Shown: in pieces, positions 32,223 to 41,075 of the stretch
How positions within the stretch are numbered: the first letter of the stretch is position 1
Layout: the number at the start of each line of letters is the position of its first letter
Assembly (NCBI RefSeq): GCF_030317205.1
Contig: NZ_JASZYB010000003.1
Coordinates: 558,001 to 622,000, forward strand
Direction of reading: 5' to 3'
Origin: Variovorax sp. J2L1-78
GTDB taxonomy: Bacteria > Pseudomonadota > Gammaproteobacteria > Burkholderiales > Burkholderiaceae_C
Length of the DNA: 64,000 nucleotides
Notes under the pieces: model-generated
Databases searched by the model: none
Seen by the model: the letters and a program-made list of their open reading frames with translations, nothing else
Told to the model about the DNA's origin: nothing
Program-made: the position numbers and the translations under genes

Positions 32223-33002
32223 ATGAGCGACATCCTCGTCCACACCGAAGCCGGTGTGATGACCCTCACCTTCAACCGCGTCGCCCGCAAGAACTCGATC
32301 ACCGGCGCGATGTACGACGCGCTCTCGGCGGCGCTCGACCAGGCATCGGAAGACGCCGCCGTGCGCGCCGTGCTGATCCAGGGCGACCCGACCATCTTCA
32401 GCGCGGGCAACGACATCGCCGACTTCATGGCGGCGGCGGGCGCACCGGCCGACACGCCGATGAAGGAGTCGCCGGCGATCCGCTTCCTGCGCACCATCGC
32501 GGCCTTTCCCAAGCCGGTGATCGCCGCGGTCTGCGGCCCGGCCGTCGGCATCGGCACCACGCTGCTGTTCCACTGCGACCTGGTCTACGCGGGCGACAAC
32601 GCCGCCTTCTCGATGCCCTTCGTCAACCTCGGCCTGGTGCCCGAAGCCGCGTCGAGCCTGCTGGCGCCGCGGATGTTCGGCTACCACCGCGCGGCAGAGG
32701 CGTTGATGCTGGGCGAACCCTTCATGGCCGAGGCGGCGCTCGAGGTCGGCCTGGTCAACCGGGTCGTCCCGCCGACCGAATGCAATGGCATTGCGCAAGG
32801 CCAGGCGCGCAAGCTGGCGGCCAAGCCGATGTCGGCGCTGATCGAGACCAAGCGTCTGATGAAGATGGCGCAGCAGCCGGCGGTGCTCGAGCGCATCGAC
32901 GCCGAGAGCGTGAGTTTCGGTCAGGCGATGCGTTCGCCGGCGGCGAAGGAGGCGTTCAGCGCCTTCATGGAGAAGCGCAAGCCGGACTTCTCGCAGCTGT
33001 AA
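32223..33002 (+). CDS. enoyl-CoA hydratase/isomerase family protein
   Basis: Crotonase-fold enzyme, 259 residues, probably an auxiliary enoyl-CoA hydratase or isomerase for unsaturated or branched substrates. Oxyanion-hole segments are FSAGNDIADF and GPAVGIGTTLLFHCDL; LGLVPEAASSLLAPRMFG carries the active-site region with a glutamate. Two starts are possible: 32223, six bases after AAGGA, was chosen; 32217 would overlap the thioesterase stop. It is the last gene of the operon and convergent with a hot-dog thioesterase gene. Confidence 0.92.
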   Translation: MSDILVHTEAGVMTLTFNRVARKNSITGAMYDALSAALDQASEDAAVRAVLIQGDPTIFSAGNDIADFMAAAGAPADTPMKESPAIRFLRTIAAFPKPVIAAVCGPAVGIGTTLLFHCDLVYAGDNAAFSMPFVNLGLVPEAASSLLAPRMFGYHRAAEALMLGEPFMAEAALEVGLVNRVVPPTECNGIAQGQARKLAAKPMSALIETKRLMKMAQQPAVLERIDAESVSFGQAMRSPAAKEAFSAFMEKRKPDFSQL

Positions 33003-33021
33003 GTGCCTGCGAGCGCAGCCG

Positions 33022-33447
33022 TCAGGCTTGCGTCGCAATGGCCCGCGGCCGGCCGTTGTCGTCGATGGCGACGTAGGTGAAGGTGGCCTGGGTCACCTTG
33101 ATGTACTCGCCCTGCGCCTGGAAGCGTTCGGCAAAGACTTCGACCGTCACCGTGACCGAGGTGCGCCCCAGGCGCACCAGCTTCGAATAGAAGGACAGGA
33201 TGTCGCCGATGCGCACCGGCTGCTTGAAGATGAATTCGTTCACCGCCACGGTCGCCATGCGGCCCCGGGTGTAGCGCGCCGGGATCACCGAGCCGGCCAG
33301 GTCGCACTGGGCCATGACCCAGCCGCCGAAGATGTCGCCGTTGGCGTTGCAGTCGGCGGGCATCGGGATGACCTTGAGCACCAGCTCCATGTCGGTGGGC
33401 AGGCTCTTGAGGACGGCGGCCGCGTTGGCACTCGGAGAATCGGACAT
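33022..33447 (-). CDS. acyl-CoA thioesterase, YciA/BACH-type single hot-dog
   Basis: 141-residue hot-dog thioesterase. The NANGDIFGGWVMAQCDLAGS stretch carries the family's catalytic region (the aspartate and glycines of GDIFGGW) and matches YciA-like enzymes, which cleave a broad range of acyl-CoAs. The start at 33447 is supported by family length. It is the second, structurally different thioesterase beside the beta-oxidation operon but is transcribed from its own promoter, divergently from the ABC exporter. Confidence 0.92.
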   Translation of the reverse strand: MSDSPSANAAAVLKSLPTDMELVLKVIPMPADCNANGDIFGGWVMAQCDLAGSVIPARYTRGRMATVAVNEFIFKQPVRIGDILSFYSKLVRLGRTSVTVTVEVFAERFQAQGEYIKVTQATFTYVAIDDNGRPRAIATQA

Positions 33448-33451
33448 GGGC

Positions 33452-33481
33452 ACAATCGAAGGCAACAACAGCCACGATTGT
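33452..33481. promoter_or_regulatory. inverted repeat in a 39-bp divergent promoter region
   Basis: ACAATCG (33452-33458) is repeated in inverse orientation as CGATTGT (33475-33481) within the 39 bp between the start codons of the thioesterase and the ABC exporter. The gap is so short that both ribosome sites and any shared control must lie here or inside the genes. Confidence 0.3.
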
Positions 33482-33486
33482 CTCCC

Positions 33487-35322
33487 ATGCGCCGCAGCGG
33501 CGAAGCCCTTTCCTCTCCCCACCACGCGCCCGGCGGCGCCCCCGCGCGCAGCGATCGGTCCGACTGGGCCACCCTGCGCCGGCTCTTTCCCTACCTGTGG
33601 GACTACAAGTGGCGGGTGCTGGCCGCGCTGAGCTTCATGATCGGCGCGAAGGTCGCCAACGTGGGTGTGCCGGTGCTGCTGAAGAACCTGGTCGACACCA
33701 TGACGCCGAAACCGGACATGGCGCAGGCGCTGCTCATCGTCCCCATCGGCCTGTTGCTGGCGTACGGACTGCTGCGCTTCTCGACCTCGCTCTTCAACGA
33801 ACTGCGGGAACTGGTGTTCGCCAAGGCCACCGAGGGCGCGGCGCGCCGCATCTCGCTGGAGGTGTTCCGCCACCTGCATGCGCTGAGCCTGCGTTTCCAC
33901 CTGGAACGCCAGACCGGCGGCATGACGCGCGACATCGAGCGCGGCACCCGCGGCGTGCATTCGCTGATCTCGATGTCGCTCTACAGCATCGTGCCGACCA
34001 TCGTCGAGCTGGTGCTGGTGCTGACCATCCTGGGCGTGAAGTTCGATGCGCTCTTCGTCTGGATCACCGGCGTCGCGCTGGTGCTCTACATCACCTTCAC
34101 CGTGACCGTGACCGAGTGGCGCACCCAGTTCCGCAAGACCATGAACGAGCTCGATTCGGTGGCACAGAGCCGCGCGGTCGATTCGCTCCTGAACTACGAG
34201 ACGGTCAAGTACTTCAACAACGAGGAGTTCGAGGCCGGCCGCTACGACGCCAGCCTCGACCGCTACCGCAAGGCCGCCATCAAGAGCCAGCGCACGCTGT
34301 CGATGCTCAATACCGGCCAGCAGCTGCTGATCGCGGTGAGCCTGGTGCTGATGCTGTGGCGCGCCACCAGCGGCGTGGTCGAAGGGCGCATGACGCTGGG
34401 CGACCTGGTGATGGTCAACGCCTTCATGATCCAGCTCTACATCCCGCTGAATTTCCTGGGCGTGATCTACCGCGAGATCAAGCAGAGCCTGACCGACCTC
34501 GACAAGATGTTCGTGCTGATGGAGAAGGAGCGCGAGGTGCGCGATGCGCCCGGCGCGAGGCCGCTGGCCCACGCCGAGGGCGCCGTGCGTTTCGAGGACG
34601 TGAGCTTCGCCTACGAGGCCGCACGGCCCATCCTCAAGCACGTGAGCTTCGAGATCCCCGCCGGCAAGACGGTGGCGGTGGTCGGCCCGTCGGGCTCGGG
34701 CAAGTCGACGCTGGCGCGCCTCATGTACCGCTTCTACGACGTGCAGGACGGCCACATCACCATCGGCGGCGAAGACATCCGCACCGTGACCCAATCCAGC
34801 GTGCGCCAGGCCATCGGCATCGTGCCGCAAGACACGGTGCTGTTCAACGACACCGTCGAATACAACATCGCCTACGGCCGGCCGAATGCCACGCGCGAGG
34901 AAGTGGAAGGCGCGGCGAAGGCGGCACGCATCCACGACTTCATTGCCGCCACGCCCAAGGGCTACGCCACCACGGTGGGCGAGCGTGGGCTGAAGCTCTC
35001 CGGCGGCGAGAAGCAGCGGGTGGCGATCGCGCGCACGCTGCTGAAGGACCCGCCGATCGTCATCTTCGACGAGGCCACGTCGGCGCTCGACTCGGCCAAC
35101 GAGCGCGCCATCCAGTCCGAATTGAAGAGCGCGGCACGCAACAAGACCACACTGGTGATCGCCCACCGGCTCTCGACCGTGATCGACGCGCACGAGATCC
35201 TCGTGATGGAGAGCGGCGTGATCGTGGAGCGCGGCACGCACGACGCGCTCCTGGCGGCCCAGGGGCGCTACGCCCAGATGTGGGCGCTGCAGGAAGTGCA
35301 AGTCACGCCCGCCGCGCTGTAG
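33487..35322 (+). CDS. ABC exporter, Atm1/HMT1-like half-transporter
   Basis: Fused permease-ATPase of 611 residues that works as a homodimer in the inner membrane. Six hydrophobic segments lie in the first 320 residues, with the Atm1-like stretch RAVDSLLNYETVKYFNNEEF. The ATPase has Walker A GPSGSGKS, signature LSGGEKQRV, Walker B IVIFDEATS and switch IAHRLST. Relatives export glutathione-linked or metal-thiol compounds; the actual cargo here is unknown. The ATG at 33487 avoids overlap with the divergent thioesterase. Confidence 0.93.
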   Translation: MRRSGEALSSPHHAPGGAPARSDRSDWATLRRLFPYLWDYKWRVLAALSFMIGAKVANVGVPVLLKNLVDTMTPKPDMAQALLIVPIGLLLAYGLLRFSTSLFNELRELVFAKATEGAARRISLEVFRHLHALSLRFHLERQTGGMTRDIERGTRGVHSLISMSLYSIVPTIVELVLVLTILGVKFDALFVWITGVALVLYITFTVTVTEWRTQFRKTMNELDSVAQSRAVDSLLNYETVKYFNNEEFEAGRYDASLDRYRKAAIKSQRTLSMLNTGQQLLIAVSLVLMLWRATSGVVEGRMTLGDLVMVNAFMIQLYIPLNFLGVIYREIKQSLTDLDKMFVLMEKEREVRDAPGARPLAHAEGAVRFEDVSFAYEAARPILKHVSFEIPAGKTVAVVGPSGSGKSTLARLMYRFYDVQDGHITIGGEDIRTVTQSSVRQAIGIVPQDTVLFNDTVEYNIAYGRPNATREEVEGAAKAARIHDFIAATPKGYATTVGERGLKLSGGEKQRVAIARTLLKDPPIVIFDEATSALDSANERAIQSELKSAARNKTTLVIAHRLSTVIDAHEILVMESGVIVERGTHDALLAAQGRYAQMWALQEVQVTPAAL

Positions 35323-35357
35323 CGCACCGATTTTTTCAACGTTCTCAGGAAAGACGA

Positions 35358-36302
35358 ATGTCCGACAAGATTCCGCTGCTGGTGATTCACCATCTCTCCA
35401 GCGAACACCAGGCCGTGCTGGCCGAGCGCTTCGACATGACCTACGCCCCCGATGACGCCGCGGCCCGTGCGGCGGCGATCGCCAGCCGGGGTTCGACGTT
35501 CCGGGCGGTGCTGACGATCGGCGTGCATGGCGTGAGCGCCGCCGAGATGGCGGCGATGCCGGCCCTGGAGCTGATCTGCTGCCTCGGTGCCGGCTACGAG
35601 ATGGTCGACCTCGCGGCGGCCCGCGCGCGCGGCATCGTGGTGGCCAACGGCCAGGGCACCAACGACGATTGCGTGGCGGACCACGCCTTCGGGCTCCTGA
35701 TCGCCGCGGTGCGCGGATTCCACCGGCTCGACCGGCTGTGCCGCGAGGGCGTCTGGCGCCTGTCGATTCCGCAACCGCCGAACGTCTCGGGCAAACGGCT
35801 GGGCATCCTCGGGATGGGCGCCATCGGCGAGAAGATCGCGCGGCGCGCCGCCGGCTTCGACATGCCCATCGGCTACCACAACCGGCAGCCGAAGGCGGGC
35901 TCGCCGCACCGCTACTTCGACAGCGTCGAAGCGCTGGCCACCTGGAGCGATGTGCTGCTGTGTGCCGCGCCGGGCGGCCCCGCGACCCGGCATCTGGTCA
36001 GCACCCGCGTGCTCGACGCGCTCGGGCCGCAGGGCTTTCTGGTGAACATCGGGCGCGGGAGCGTGGTCGACACCGAGGCGCTTGCGGCGGCGTTGCGCGA
36101 GGGCCGCATCGCCGGTGCAGGGCTCGACGTGTACGAAAGCGAGCCGGCGCGCCCGGAATCGCTGGTGAGCCTGGACAACCTCATCATCACGCCGCACGTC
36201 GCGGGCTGGTCGCCGGAGGCGACGCAGGCCTCCTTCGACCGCTTCCTCGCCAATGCGGACGGCCATTTCTCGGGGCGCGGCGTGGTGTCGCCGGTCCCAT
36301 AA
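35358..36302 (+). CDS. D-isomer-specific 2-hydroxyacid dehydrogenase
   Basis: NAD(P)-dependent reductase of 2-keto acids such as glyoxylate or hydroxypyruvate. In 314 residues the cofactor loop is GILGMGAIG. Catalytic arginine lies in NIGRGSVVD, glutamate in LDVYESEP and histidine in ITPHVAG. An AGGAAAGACGA ribosome site precedes the ATG. It ends 9 bp before the LysR-type gene, so the two are probably co-transcribed. Which 2-keto acid it reduces is not evident. Confidence 0.92.
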   Translation: MSDKIPLLVIHHLSSEHQAVLAERFDMTYAPDDAAARAAAIASRGSTFRAVLTIGVHGVSAAEMAAMPALELICCLGAGYEMVDLAAARARGIVVANGQGTNDDCVADHAFGLLIAAVRGFHRLDRLCREGVWRLSIPQPPNVSGKRLGILGMGAIGEKIARRAAGFDMPIGYHNRQPKAGSPHRYFDSVEALATWSDVLLCAAPGGPATRHLVSTRVLDALGPQGFLVNIGRGSVVDTEALAAALREGRIAGAGLDVYESEPARPESLVSLDNLIITPHVAGWSPEATQASFDRFLANADGHFSGRGVVSPVP

Positions 36303-36311
36303 TCCGGCCCC

Positions 36312-37298
36312 ATGGAAACCAAGTGGCTCGAAGACTTCGTCAGCCTGGCTGAAACCCGCAGCTTCAGCCGCTCCGCCCAGTTGCGCCACGTCACGCAGCC
36401 GGCTTTCTCGCGCCGCATCCAGGCGCTGGAGGGGTGGGCCGGCACCGACCTGGTCGACCGATCGTCGTACCCGACGCGGCTGACGCCGGCGGGCCAGACG
36501 CTCTACAGCCAGGCCATCGAGATGCTGCAGGGCCTGCAGAGCACCCGCGCGATGCTGCGCGGCCACTCGGCGGCGGCGCACGACGTGATCGAGTTCGCGG
36601 TGCCGCACACGCTGGCCTTCACCTTCTTCCCGGCCTGGGCGACCACGCTGCGCGAACACTTCGGCCCGCTCAAGAGCCGGCTCATCGCGCTCAACGTGCA
36701 CGACGCCGTGCATCGGCTGGTCGAGGGCAGCTGCGACGTGCTGATCGCCTACCAGCATCCGTCGCAGCCGCTGCAACTGGACACCAACCGCTACGAGATG
36801 GTGCTGCTGGGCCACGAGGTGGTGGCGCCGTGGGTCAAGCCCGACGCCGAGGGCGCGCCGCGCTACCGGCTGCCCGGGCGCCCCGGCCAGCCGCTGCCGT
36901 ACCTGGGCTATGCGCCGGGCGCGTACCTGAGCGGCGTGGTCGACCAGCTGATCAAGGATTCGGGCACGGCGATCCACCTCGACCGCGTCTACGAAACCGA
37001 CATGTCCGAAAGCCTCAAGGCGATGGCGCTCGAGGGGCACGGCATCGCCTTCCTGCCGCAGAGCGCGGTGCGCAAGGAAGTGAAGGCGCGCAGGCTGGTG
37101 AGCGCGCTGCCACCGGAAATCGACAGCCTCGAGGCCACGATGGAGATCCGCGCCTACCGCGAACGCCCCACGGCACCGGCGGCGACGGCGGCCAAGGGCA
37201 CCGGGCGCGCCGGCAAGGCGAGCGGCGATGCGCTGCAGAGCAAGCGCTCGGTCGACGCGCTCTGGGCCTACCTGGTCGAGACGCAGCCTGTCGCGTGA
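36312..37298 (+). CDS. LysR-family regulator, HypT/YjiE-like
   Basis: 328 residues; the N-terminal helix-turn-helix has ETRSFSRSAQLRHVTQPAFSRRI, whose WLEDFVSLAETRSFSRSA opening is characteristic of HypT, the hypochlorite-responsive LysR regulator. The effector domain follows (HTLAFTFFPAW). Unlike E. coli HypT it has a roughly 30-residue Ala/Gly/Lys-rich insertion near 283-312, before the conserved final ALWAYL segment. In related bacteria such genes often lie beside gltI-type transporters, as here. The effector is not established. Confidence 0.86.
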   Translation: METKWLEDFVSLAETRSFSRSAQLRHVTQPAFSRRIQALEGWAGTDLVDRSSYPTRLTPAGQTLYSQAIEMLQGLQSTRAMLRGHSAAAHDVIEFAVPHTLAFTFFPAWATTLREHFGPLKSRLIALNVHDAVHRLVEGSCDVLIAYQHPSQPLQLDTNRYEMVLLGHEVVAPWVKPDAEGAPRYRLPGRPGQPLPYLGYAPGAYLSGVVDQLIKDSGTAIHLDRVYETDMSESLKAMALEGHGIAFLPQSAVRKEVKARRLVSALPPEIDSLEATMEIRAYRERPTAPAATAAKGTGRAGKASGDALQSKRSVDALWAYLVETQPVA

Positions 37299-37531
37299 CG
37301 TGAGGTGTGAAATAAGTCACGCGCCGCGGTCGGTATGACGCGGTTGCATGAGAACCAACGTATCCGGCATCGGTTGCGAGGTCTTCGGGCACAAAGGCTG
37401 CTTAATAGATTCCGAATGACGAAAGCACGACGGCGCGCACCAGTACAAAGCGTCCGTTTCCCGAGAGAGAATCCACGTCGTGGTGCGCGATGCACCGGGT
37501 TGGCACGGGTGGTTCTTCCAACGTGAATGCC

Positions 37532-37537
37532 TAGAAT
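37532..37537 (+). promoter_or_regulatory. -10-like hexamer upstream of gltI
   Basis: TAGAAT matches five of six positions of the sigma70 -10 consensus and lies 40 bp before the gltI start codon. No good -35 is found at 16-18 bp spacing. The 278-bp gap between the LysR gene and gltI holds no gene. Confidence 0.35.
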
Positions 37538-37576
37538 TTCGTCATGTCCCCATCAGTCAACTCAGGAGTTTTCCGT

Positions 37577-38476
37577 ATGAAAAAGCAAGTACTGGCACTG
37601 TCGATCCTGGCACTCGCCGCCGGCGGCGCATTCGCGCAAGCCAACGACACCCTGGCCAAGATCAAGGCCTCGGGCGTCATCACCGAAGGCGTTCGCGAGT
37701 CGTCGGGCCTGTCGTACACCCTGGGCAATGGCCAGTACACCGGCTTCCATTACGACATCTGCGCGAACATCATCAAGGACCTGGAAAAGGCGGCGGGCAA
37801 GAAGCTCGAGACCAAGTACCAGCCGGTGACCTCGCAGAACCGCATTCCGCTGGTGCAGAACGGCACCGTCGACATCGAGTGCGGCTCGACCACCAACAAC
37901 GCGACCCGCCAGAAGGACGTGGCCTTCGCCGTCACGACCTACGTGGAAGAAGTGCGCATTGCAGTCAAGGCGAACTCGGGCATCACCAGCATCAAGGATC
38001 TGAACGGCAAGACCGTGGCGACGACCACCGGCACCACCTCGGTGCAGACGCTGCGCAAGAACGAACGCGCTGGCGGCATCGACTTCAAGGAGCTGTACGG
38101 CAAGGACCACTCCGACAGCTTCCTGCTGCTCGAATCGGGCCGTGCCGACGCCTTCGTGATGGACGGTTCCATCCTGGCCTCGAACATCGCCAAGTCCAAG
38201 TCGCCGGCCGACTACAAGATCGTCGGCGAAGTCCTGAGCGTCGAGCCGATCGCCATCATGATCCGCAAGGACGACCCGGCCTTCAAGAAGGCCGTGGACG
38301 ACAGCATCAAGGCGCAGATCAAGTCGGGTGAACTGAACAAGCTGTGGGACAAGTGGTTCCTGCAACCGATCCCGCCAGCCAACGTGAAGATCGGCCTGGC
38401 CCTGTCGGACGCGACCAAGGACGCCTGGGCGAACCCGAACGACAAGCCGATGGAAGACTACGCGGCCAAGAAGTAA
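37577..38476 (+). CDS. gltI: glutamate/aspartate ABC transporter substrate-binding protein
   Basis: Periplasmic receptor for acidic amino acids. The 299 residues begin with a signal peptide ending in AGGAFAQAND. SBP_bac_3 features include GVITEGVRESSGLSYT, YDICANIIKDLEK and the ligand-loop DIECGSTTNNATRQ with TTGTTSVQTLRKNE. CAGGAG lies eight bases before the ATG at 37577; an earlier ATG at 37544 has no ribosome site. A terminator-like hairpin follows it, which would leave the receptor more abundant than the permeases encoded next. Confidence 0.95.
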   Translation: MKKQVLALSILALAAGGAFAQANDTLAKIKASGVITEGVRESSGLSYTLGNGQYTGFHYDICANIIKDLEKAAGKKLETKYQPVTSQNRIPLVQNGTVDIECGSTTNNATRQKDVAFAVTTYVEEVRIAVKANSGITSIKDLNGKTVATTTGTTSVQTLRKNERAGGIDFKELYGKDHSDSFLLLESGRADAFVMDGSILASNIAKSKSPADYKIVGEVLSVEPIAIMIRKDDPAFKKAVDDSIKAQIKSGELNKLWDKWFLQPIPPANVKIGLALSDATKDAWANPNDKPMEDYAAKK

Positions 38477-38497
38477 TTCAACGCCGGTCATGACGCC

Positions 38498-38530
38498 AAC
38501 GCCCGCCACTTCCGGCGGGCGTTTGTTTTC
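38498..38530 (+). terminator. rho-independent terminator/attenuator between gltI and gltJ
   Basis: AACGCCCGCC (38498-38507) and GGCGGGCGTT (38514-38523) make a perfect 10-bp stem with the 6-nt loop ACTTCC, followed by TGTTTTC. It lies inside the gltIJKL operon, so partial read-through is expected. Confidence 0.8.
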
Positions 38531-38581
38531 GCGATCGGCCCGACAACGGCATAACAACAGTCGACGAGAAGGAGAAACCCG

Positions 38582-39313
38582 ATGGGATCGAACTGGGATT
38601 GGCAGGTCTTCATGCAAGACCCGGGCGGGAAATTCCCGACCTATTGGCAATGGATGCTTTCGGCCTGGGGCTGGACGCTGTCGGTGGCACTGCTGGCGCT
38701 GATCGTGGCGCTGGTGCTCGGCTCGCTGATCGGCATCATCCGCACGTTGCCCGACAGCCCATGGCTGACGCGCCTGGGCAATGCCTGGGTCGAACTGTTC
38801 CGCAACATTCCGCTGCTGGTGCAGATCTTCCTCTGGTACCACGTCATCCCGGCGCTGATTCCCGTGATGAAGGGCGTGCCGAGTTTCGTGCTGGTGGTGC
38901 TGGCACTGGGCTTCTTCACCTCGGCGCGGATCGCCGAGCAGGTGCGCTCCGGCATCCAGGCGCTGCCCAAGGGCCAGCGCTACGCCGGCATGGCGGTGGG
39001 CTTCACCACCTTCCAGTACTACCGCTACGTGATCCTGCCGATGGCCTACCGGATCATCATTCCGCCGCTCACCAGCGAGACCATGAACATCTTCAAGAAC
39101 TCGTCGGTCGCCTTCGCCGTGTCGGTGAGCGAACTCACGATGTTCTTCATCCAGTCGAGCGAAGAAACGTCGCGACCCATCGAGATGTTCCTCGCGGTCA
39201 CGGCGCTCTACATCGTCTCGGCCTTCGCGATCAACCGCGTGATGGCGTTCATCGAGAAGAAGACACGCGTGCCGGGCTTCATCGTCTCGGCCAGCGGTGG
39301 CGGAGGACACTGA
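38582..39313 (+). CDS. gltJ: glutamate/aspartate ABC transporter permease 1
   Basis: Inner-membrane channel subunit, 243 residues with about five hydrophobic segments. The N-terminal WQVFMQD and the permease motif EQVRSGIQALPKGQRYAGMA (the EAA-like loop contacting the ATPase) identify the HisM-type amino-acid permease family. AGAAGGAGAAACC precedes the ATG. It forms a heterodimer with the GltK product encoded one base downstream. Confidence 0.95.
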   Translation: MGSNWDWQVFMQDPGGKFPTYWQWMLSAWGWTLSVALLALIVALVLGSLIGIIRTLPDSPWLTRLGNAWVELFRNIPLLVQIFLWYHVIPALIPVMKGVPSFVLVVLALGFFTSARIAEQVRSGIQALPKGQRYAGMAVGFTTFQYYRYVILPMAYRIIIPPLTSETMNIFKNSSVAFAVSVSELTMFFIQSSEETSRPIEMFLAVTALYIVSAFAINRVMAFIEKKTRVPGFIVSASGGGGH

Positions 39314-39314
39314 C

Positions 39315-39983
39315 ATGACCGCTCTCGATTTTTCGTTCTACAACTGGGACGTCATCAGCAAGTTCGTCCTGAACGGCCTGTACTTCAGCGTCATCCTGAC
39401 GGTGGTCGCCACGCTCGGCGGCATCGTCTTCGGCACGATCCTCGCGCTGATGCGGCTGTCGGGCAAGAAGTGGCTCGATGCGCCCGCGGCCATCTACGTC
39501 AACGGCATGCGCAGCATCCCGCTGGTGATGGTGATCCTGGGCTTCTTCCTGCTGGTGCCCTTCGTCATCGGCCGGCCGATCGGTGCCGAGGGCTCCGCGG
39601 TGATCACCTTCATCGCCTTCGAGGCGGCCTACTTCAGCGAGATCATGCGGGCGGGCATCCAGTCGATCCCGCGCGGCCAGGTCTTCGCTGGCATGGCGGT
39701 GGGCATGACCTACGGCCAGAACATGAAGCTGGTGATCCTGCCGCAGGCCTTCCGCAACATGCTGCCGGTGCTGCTCACGCAGACCATCATCCTGTTTCAG
39801 GACACCTCCCTGGTCTACGCCATCGGCGCCTACGACCTGCTGAAGGGTCTGGAAACCGCCGGCAAGAACTACGGCCGCCCGATCGAGGCCTACCTCTTGG
39901 CCGCCGTCGTCTATTTCGTGATGTGCTACACGCTGTCCTATTTCGTGAAGCGCCTGCACAAGAAGATCGCCATCATTCGCTGA
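39315..39983 (+). CDS. gltK: glutamate/aspartate ABC transporter permease 2
   Basis: Second channel subunit, 222 residues. It contains the loop FSEIMRAGIQSIPRGQVFAG and ends in a short basic tail. The start at 39315 is one base after the gltJ stop and shares the ribosome site GGCGGAGGACAC within the end of gltJ; an alternative start at 39297 would overlap gltJ. Both permeases pair with the GltL ATPase. Confidence 0.95.
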   Translation: MTALDFSFYNWDVISKFVLNGLYFSVILTVVATLGGIVFGTILALMRLSGKKWLDAPAAIYVNGMRSIPLVMVILGFFLLVPFVIGRPIGAEGSAVITFIAFEAAYFSEIMRAGIQSIPRGQVFAGMAVGMTYGQNMKLVILPQAFRNMLPVLLTQTIILFQDTSLVYAIGAYDLLKGLETAGKNYGRPIEAYLLAAVVYFVMCYTLSYFVKRLHKKIAIIR

Positions 39984-39996
39984 CCGGAGAGAAAAA

Positions 39997-40746
39997 ATGT
40001 CCGAAAACATGATTCAAATCAAAAATGTTTCCAAGTGGTATGGCCCGGTCCAGGTGCTCAACGACTGCTCGGTGAACATCGCCAAGGGCGACGTCGTCGT
40101 GGTCTGCGGCCCCTCGGGCTCGGGCAAATCGACGCTCATCAAGACGGTGAACGCGCTCGAGCCTTTCCAGAAGGGCGAGATCACGGTCAACGGCATCCCG
40201 CTGCACGACCCGAAGACCAACCTGCCCAAGCTGCGCTCCAAGGTCGGCATGGTGTTCCAGCACTTCGAGCTGTTCCCGCACCTGTCGGTGACCGAGAACC
40301 TCACGATCGCGCAGATCAAGGTGCTGGGTCGCAGCGCGGACGAGGCCAAGACCCGTGGCCTGAAGATGCTCGACCGTGTGGGCCTGATGGCGCACAAGGA
40401 CAAGTTCCCCGGTCAGCTGTCCGGCGGCCAGCAGCAGCGCGTGGCGATCGCCCGTGCGCTGTCGATGGACCCCATCGTCATGCTGTTCGACGAGCCCACC
40501 TCGGCGCTCGACCCGGAAATGGTCGGCGAAGTGCTCGACGTGATGGTGGCATTGGCCAAGGAAGGCATGACCATGATGGTCGTGACGCACGAGATGGCCT
40601 TCGCCCGCAAGGTCGCGAGCCGCGTGATCTTCATCGACGTCGGCGGCCGCATCCTGGAAGACTGCCCGAAGGACGAGTTCTTCAGCCATCCGGAAAACCG
40701 CCAGCCGCGCACCAAGGATTTCCTGAACAAGATCCTGCAGCACTGA
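39997..40746 (+). CDS. gltL: glutamate/aspartate ABC transporter ATP-binding protein
   Basis: Energises the importer. The 249 residues show Walker A GPSGSGKS, the signature LSGGQQQRV, Walker B VMLFDEPTSALD and switch VVTHEM, with the amino-acid-importer feature MVFQHFELFPHLSV. CCGGAGAG precedes the ATG. It is the last gene of the operon and is followed by a strong terminator. Confidence 0.96.
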   Translation: MSENMIQIKNVSKWYGPVQVLNDCSVNIAKGDVVVVCGPSGSGKSTLIKTVNALEPFQKGEITVNGIPLHDPKTNLPKLRSKVGMVFQHFELFPHLSVTENLTIAQIKVLGRSADEAKTRGLKMLDRVGLMAHKDKFPGQLSGGQQQRVAIARALSMDPIVMLFDEPTSALDPEMVGEVLDVMVALAKEGMTMMVVTHEMAFARKVASRVIFIDVGGRILEDCPKDEFFSHPENRQPRTKDFLNKILQH

Positions 40747-41075
40747 CCCGCTGCACCCCGAACCACAAGCCCCGCCCTGCGGGGCTTTGTTTTTGGCGAA
40801 CCCGCATGGTCCGCAGGTGTATGCGTGCCGACGGCGCCAGACCGGCCTACCATGGTGCCATGCGCTCTTTCGCGTCCTCCCACGTCTGCGTTCTCGCGGA
40901 GCGGCTTCTCGCAAGCCGGTCTGCGATGCGCCAGCGCGCGGAGCTTCGCCGCATGCCGGGTCGACGTGCTGCTGCACGTTCCTGAGCCCGGCGATCCCTT
41001 TCCTCCTTTTCCTCGCGCCACTGGATCACCGGGCACCCGCTGTCCCGGCGCTCGTCTTTTCCAGGAGCGTTCCCC
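40747..41075. other. 329-bp gap between gltL and rnk
   Basis: Apart from the terminator at its left end, no gene or RNA was recognised here. It contains an 8-bp palindrome ACCATGGT (40849-40856) and a CCAGGAG ribosome site for the next gene at its right end. Short frames in it lack ribosome sites and family features. Confidence 0.5.
40767..40794 (+). terminator. rho-independent terminator after gltL
   Basis: AAGCCCCGC (40767-40775) pairs with GCGGGGCTT (40779-40787) around a 3-nt loop CCT, followed by TGTTTTT. A textbook intrinsic terminator closing the gltIJKL operon. Confidence 0.88.

Noticed and set aside
37500..37518. TTGGCACG-like sequence resembling a sigma54 promoter upstream of gltI.
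   Set aside because: The -12 GC dinucleotide is missing at the required spacing, so the essential element of a sigma54 site is absent.
40801..41000. Short overlapping frames between gltL and rnk.
   Set aside because: No ribosome sites, no family motifs, and compositions typical of chance frames in GC-rich DNA.
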